A stretch of DNA of 64,000 nt, taken from Strigops habroptila. Lineage: Eukaryota; Chordata; Aves; Psittaciformes; Psittacidae. Each line of letters starts with the position of its first letter. Positions within the stretch are counted from its first letter, which is position 1. The notes under the pieces are model-generated. The model saw only the letters and a program-made list of their open reading frames with translations, searched no databases and was not told where the DNA came from. A program made the position numbers and the translations under genes. Shown here in pieces: positions 61,301-64,000 of this stretch. The stretch spans positions 5,073,719 through 5,137,718 of the forward strand of contig NC_044288.2 in NCBI RefSeq assembly GCF_004027225.2, written 5' to 3'.

Positions 61301-64000
61301 TATCTTGTTCTCAGGTTTCATTGAGGTTATTTGAGGGGAGCGTTTGTTTTAAAGGGCCCACTGATACAACCAACTTAGCATATAGAGTAAGCAAATGTAA
61401 TCCTGTGTAGTCCTGAAAGAGATGGGATGCAGGAGCAAGGGGGTTAATCTGGGTATTTTGCTGCTTAATGATTAAACCACAGGACAGGAATTGCTGCTAG
61501 TGCTTGGCAAGGTGGAATTGGCTGATAATGGTGATTGGTATTTGTTTCTAGTTCCATTTTAAGGATGTTAAATACATGCAGCTGCAGGTGGAGAGGTTTA
61601 CAATCCGCAATGGACAAGTGCCCTGCCAGTTTGAATTTATCAGCAAACCAGATGAGGACAGCTACTCCAAGGAGTGGCTCATTGCTAATCCCAGTAAGGG
61701 CTTTCTGCTCTCAGGTGAGGTCCTCATTGTCCATCTCTTGTTAATGAGCTACTGTTGTCACCTTGTATCTTAGTTCTCTCTGCTGTTTTGAGACTGCTCT
61801 GCCTATTTGCAGGCTTATTGGTTTAATACCTTTCTTTAATGAATTATGTTGGGTTTTTTGTCTTCTGGCAGATACTGAGATCACAATTGAACTGGAGGTG
61901 TTTGTTAATAAATCTACAGCTACACACTTAAACTCTGGAGAGGAAAAACTTGAAGATATCTTGGTCCTGCACCTGATTAGGGGGAAGGATTATTTTCTAT
62001 CTGTAACAGGCAACTACTTGCCAAGTTGCTTTGGGTCTCCTATTCATGCGCTGTGTCACATGAGGGTACCGATCCAGGACATGTCAGCAGAATCCGTTCG
62101 GAAACTTGTGAGTTTAAGACAAGATTGTCTTCTGAACCCACAAGAACCATTAAACTAGATGTTAAGTCTTTATTGTTAAGGAGCCTTCTTCCACTTCCCT
62201 GGTCCATAGTCTGAGAATGCTGATGCAGCTTGTGCTCTCCAGTGCACCGTCTGCACACCCTGCCTTAGTTCTTCACGTGGAGGAACCAACCCATTTCATA
62301 TAGAGAGCACTGGAAGTAAGATCCATTTGCTCTGCCTGCATGTTTAAAAAAGGTGTGCAACTTCTAAATGTAGACCTTTTCCCCAAGCCTTTGGCTTTCT
62401 CTGCATGGAATGGAGATGTGTGTGTTTATGTGAGGCATGATGTAATGCTTCTACAGAGCTCAGTGCACATGAAGCATGTTTATGAGAGCAGCTTGTTTCT
62501 TCTATCTGGACTTCAGATAGAAGTGCCTGTTGTACTAGTCTTGCATGAAGTTGTGAGTGAAGCTGCACAGTTTCTCAGCAAGTCTTAACGCTCAGGTATA
62601 AGCTTTGTGAAGTATTTTTGCAGAGCTGAGGAAGGACTTGGCTAGCTGCCTTTTTTTCTCCCTTTCCTTTTTCCCTTCTCTCCCCACACCTCCTTCCCTC
62701 AGACCCTGATGCCACTAGAAATGAGTGGTAATGCTGTTCCAGCTGAAAAGCCATTGGAAATTCCAAAAGAGCTGTGGATGATGGTGGATTACTTATACCG
62801 CAATGCTTCCCAGCAGGTTGGTAGTGTTTGTACTGGAAACACAAAATAACTGGTTTGCCTTGGGTTTAGTTTTGAAGAAGATACTGGTAATAGCAGTGGT
62901 TGTGAACTGTGGCCAATGGTAGAGAGAGATAAAGGACATTGTGATAAGTGGTCCTGGTGCTCCGGGTTGCACCATTTCATGCTGGTGAGCTTGTCTGTGT
63001 GTGGCTTGCATCACCAGCCTCCCTCCTGCATTGCTGCTGCACAGCAGCCTTGCTAGAGCTGCTCATGGTGAGATTTGTGCTGATAACTAACAATTTAGAG
63101 AGATTTTTCCAGCCAGATTACAACAACATTGCTCTATTTACCCAAATAACTGTTATTTTCCTTGAGAATGACTAATGGTCTTTGCAGGAGGATCTGTTTC
63201 AGCAACCAGGCCTCAGATCTGAATTTGAGCAAATCCGAGATTGTTTGGACAAAGGAATACACGATACCCTCCGTATCCTTTCAGCCTGACGTCTGGTAAA
63301 GCTCACTACACCTCAGTGATCAAAGCTGGAAAAGATTTGATCAATCTGCTGTGCTCCACCATGGTTTTTAAATCACTGAGTCTCATCTTGGGGTAACTGA
63401 GCTCTGCAGTTCTGCTACTCCTCGTTGTCAGTACTAATGCGTCCACTAATCCTCCTTGCAACGTTGACGAATGATTGTTGATGAATCCTGTAAGAGTCCA
63501 ACTGCCAAAGGAAACAGCTTGCTATGTCAAGTGGCTTAACTCAAAGCTGTGAACAATATGAGGGGTTCTTGGAGACTTAGATTAATGTGTCAGCAGAAAT
63601 GTGACCAAACCAGATCACATTGTACTTGCCTCTTCCTTAACCCTCTTTGGATCAGATGGCAGCAACCACTCGGTAGCAGAAGCCCTCCTGCTCTTCCTGG
63701 AAAGCCTGCCCGAGCCGGTCATCTGCTCCAGGTTCTACAGCAGATGTTTGGAGAGTGCCGACAGCTACCCTCAGAGCTGTCAGGTATTGCTGGCTTCACT
63801 GTTCTGTAATGCCAGAGGGAGGGGAGGCAAACTGGGTTATGCCAGACCAGTTTTTGCTCTCAGAAATGGTGCTTTTTGGTTATGAAGGGCTGTTAGTATT
63901 TGCAGACAGGGTGATGTTGGTAGTAGATGCTGCTAAGCCATTGCTGTGTCTTCAATATAAATGGTGTTTTTTCTCCCTTCCTCAGATTATCTCTAAGCTG
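47081..64000 (+). CDS. INPP5B: INPP5B, type II inositol polyphosphate 5-phosphatase (3' end outside window)
   Basis: Exons are 47081-47137, 47232-47311, 48335-48432, 48789-48818, 49274-49384, 53569-53662, 55143-55313, 55867-55968, 56378-56492, 57135-57251, 58095-58282, 58832-58943, 59086-59195, 60105-60240, 60819-60929, 61552-61714, 61872-62107, 62703-62816, 63188-63272, 63656-63783 and 63986-64000 (running on). The joined frame is open for 791 residues. The enzyme removes the 5-phosphate of PI(4,5)P2 and PI(3,4,5)P3 on Golgi, endosome and ciliary membranes. Domains: PH (1-125), linker, 5-phosphatase (214-507), ASH (545-677), RhoGAP-like (from about 716). The start [11 protein letters not shown] matches INPP5B, not its paralogue OCRL. 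The linker is about 100 residues shorter than in human. Confidence 0.96.
47138..47231 (+). other. INPP5B: U12-type (minor spliceosome) intron, INPP5B intron 1
   Basis: The donor is GTATCCTTT, the exact U12-type 5' splice consensus. TTCCTTGAC at about 47210-47218, matching the U12 branch consensus TTCCTTRAC, lies with its branch A 14-15 nt before the exon. There is no polypyrimidine tract. The join I|AVQGVL matches the human protein. At 94 nt it is very short. Confidence 0.9.
47692..48053 (+). mobile_element. CR1 LINE 3' fragment in INPP5B intron 2
   Basis: Sense CR1, about 360 nt, from ccaggagaaggctccaggga to aaggtcccttccaaccc. The segment 47497-47690 just before it (gagggaagtggtggattccc) looks like part of a further, older CR1 copy. 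Confidence 0.9.
48080..48152 (+). mobile_element. Second CR1 3' end in INPP5B intron 2
   Basis: gatcatgctttgcgtagaag to ccctgggattccatgg. It is the same subfamily as the fragment at 50603 and differs from the CR1 immediately before it, so two independent insertions abut here. Confidence 0.8.
49925..49944 (+). promoter_or_regulatory. G-quadruplex motif upstream of exon 1b
   Basis: Four G runs (GGGG, GGG, GGGG, GGGG) are separated by loops of one or two C, 25 nt before the exon 1b ATG. The sequence meets the classical G4 pattern with very short loops, so a stable structure is expected in promoter DNA or 5' UTR RNA. Confidence 0.7.
49970..49997 (+). CDS. INPP5B: Candidate alternative first coding exon 1b of INPP5B
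   Basis: ATG at 49970 opens MSSGRRLRR and reaches a strong donor, CGAG|GTGAGCG, at 49997 after 28 nt (phase 1). Exon 6 (53569) accepts phase 1, so splicing 1b to exon 6 yields [17 protein letters not shown] and so on in frame. The product would lack the whole PH domain but keep phosphatase, ASH and RhoGAP parts. There is no transcript evidence here. Confidence 0.5.
50028..50046 (+). repeat. (GGGAC)n pentamer run, G-quadruplex-forming, in the candidate first intron
   Basis: Three tandem GGGAC units followed by GGGG lie 31 nt after the exon 1b donor. The run meets the G4 pattern with two-base loops. Confidence 0.75.
50603..50685 (+). mobile_element. CR1 3' end in INPP5B intron 5
   Basis: tctaggtcatgctttgccca through tccaacctgggattctatga and ctctgtgat. 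Short 5'-truncated copy. Confidence 0.85.
50926..51192 (-). mobile_element. CR1 LINE fragment (older subfamily) in INPP5B intron 5
   Basis: Antisense: agaatcatagaattgtttag, then atcatcaagtccaaccgcta, then cctccagggatggtgactcc. Its sequence differs from the other copies here. It includes a local tandem duplication of about 24 bp (51013-51055, ccatgtccctaagggcaac repeated). Confidence 0.92.
51985..52255 (-). mobile_element. CR1 LINE 3' fragment in INPP5B intron 5
   Basis: Antisense copy nearly identical to those at 5483, 43082 and 47692 (ccaagcccctgtgtccaacc, gtgccagcgcctcagcaccc). High similarity among copies implies recent activity. Confidence 0.93.
53708..53848 (-). mobile_element. CR1 LINE 3' fragment in INPP5B intron 6
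   Basis: Antisense copy starting atcatagaatcccagcctgg, inserted only about 45 nt after the exon 6 donor. It is truncated after tggccttgaacactgtcaag. Confidence 0.93.
55867..60240 (+). CDS. INPP5B: INPP5B exons 8-14, inositol 5-phosphatase catalytic domain
   Basis: The hallmark motifs are present and intact: TYNVNGQ (about residue 218), CVGFQELDL with the Mg-binding Glu, [18 protein letters not shown] (392-399), PAWCDRILW (468-476) and SDHKPV (495-500). The fold is DNase I-like and Mg-dependent. One oddity is Cys347 (codon 58158-58160) in the VNxHLAAH segment, where the human paralogues have Ser. Confidence 0.95.
59698..59882 (+). mobile_element. Rearranged CR1 fragment with fold-back 3' end in INPP5B intron 13
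   Basis: A sense CR1 runs from about 59698 to ttggaactgg (59860). In place of the normal 3' end it is followed by cagggacaccttccactaga (59862-59882), the inverse of its own segment at 59817-59837. The arms pair with one mismatch. Confidence 0.85.
61552..62107 (+). CDS. INPP5B: INPP5B exons 16-17, ASH domain
   Basis: Residues 545-677 match the ASPM-SPD2-Hydin immunoglobulin-like domain of INPP5B/OCRL, including [26 protein letters not shown] and [11 protein letters not shown]. In this family the ASH domain binds Rab GTPases and leads into the RhoGAP-like domain. Confidence 0.92.
62703..64000 (+). CDS. INPP5B: INPP5B exons 18-21, RhoGAP-like domain (partial)
   Basis: Exons 62703-62816, 63188-63272, 63656-63783 and 63986-64000 encode [30 protein letters not shown] and [20 protein letters not shown], the conserved start of the family's RhoGAP-like domain, which is catalytically inactive and binds F&H-motif adaptors. 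The intron between exons 19 and 20 is U12-type. The window ends five codons into exon 21. Confidence 0.93.
63273..63655 (+). other. INPP5B: U12-type (minor spliceosome) intron, INPP5B intron 19
   Basis: The donor is GTATCCTTT (63273) and the branch site TTCCTTAAC (63633-63641), 14 nt before the ATCAG acceptor; both are perfect U12 consensus. The splice joins CTC C|AT GGC, giving [14 protein letters not shown] in frame. Confidence 0.93.

Overview
The window is vertebrate, and specifically avian, nuclear DNA. Long introns with GT-AG borders separate small exons. CpG islands sit at two promoters. The interspersed repeats are CR1 LINE 3' ends with the bird-type ATTCTATGATTCTATGA terminus. Several CR1 copies are nearly identical, which suggests a subfamily recently active in this lineage. 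A neoavian bird is likely; a narrower placement is not supported.

All recognised genes are on the + strand: FHL3 (22578-25268), SF3A3 (31776-39462), an unnamed gene for a GPI-anchored two-LU-domain protein (41424-44899), and INPP5B (47081 to beyond 64000). FHL3-SF3A3-INPP5B is the conserved neighbour order of human 1p34.3, where all three genes are also co-oriented. I recall no protein-coding gene between SF3A3 and INPP5B in human, so the third gene is the odd one out.

Region by region. 1-22.5 kb is gene-poor: no coding exon was recognised, there are two CR1 fragments and one perfect AT-rich hairpin, and it may be FHL3 upstream DNA or a long first intron. At 22.5-27.05 kb lie the complete FHL3 coding region (5 coding exons, 279 aa) and its 3' UTR. 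27-31 kb is a GC-rich intergenic stretch ending in a CR1. At 31.7-39.7 kb is complete SF3A3 (17 exons, 501 aa) with a CpG island/ETS promoter. At 41.4-44.9 kb is an 8-exon gene for a 364-aa protein: signal peptide, a seven-copy minisatellite exon packed with N-glycosylation sequons, LU domain 1, a Thr/Pro hinge, LU domain 2 and a GPI tail. At 46.7-64 kb are 21 exons of INPP5B (PH, inositol 5-phosphatase, ASH, start of the RhoGAP-like domain); the 3' end is outside the window.

The genes do not form a pathway: FHL3 is a LIM cofactor/cytoskeletal adaptor, SF3A3 a U2 snRNP splicing factor, INPP5B a phosphoinositide 5-phosphatase. The most notable observations are the unnamed LU-domain gene with its glycan-bearing tandem repeat, a second CpG island inside INPP5B intron 5 with a frame-compatible alternative first exon that would skip the PH domain, and two textbook U12-type introns in INPP5B.
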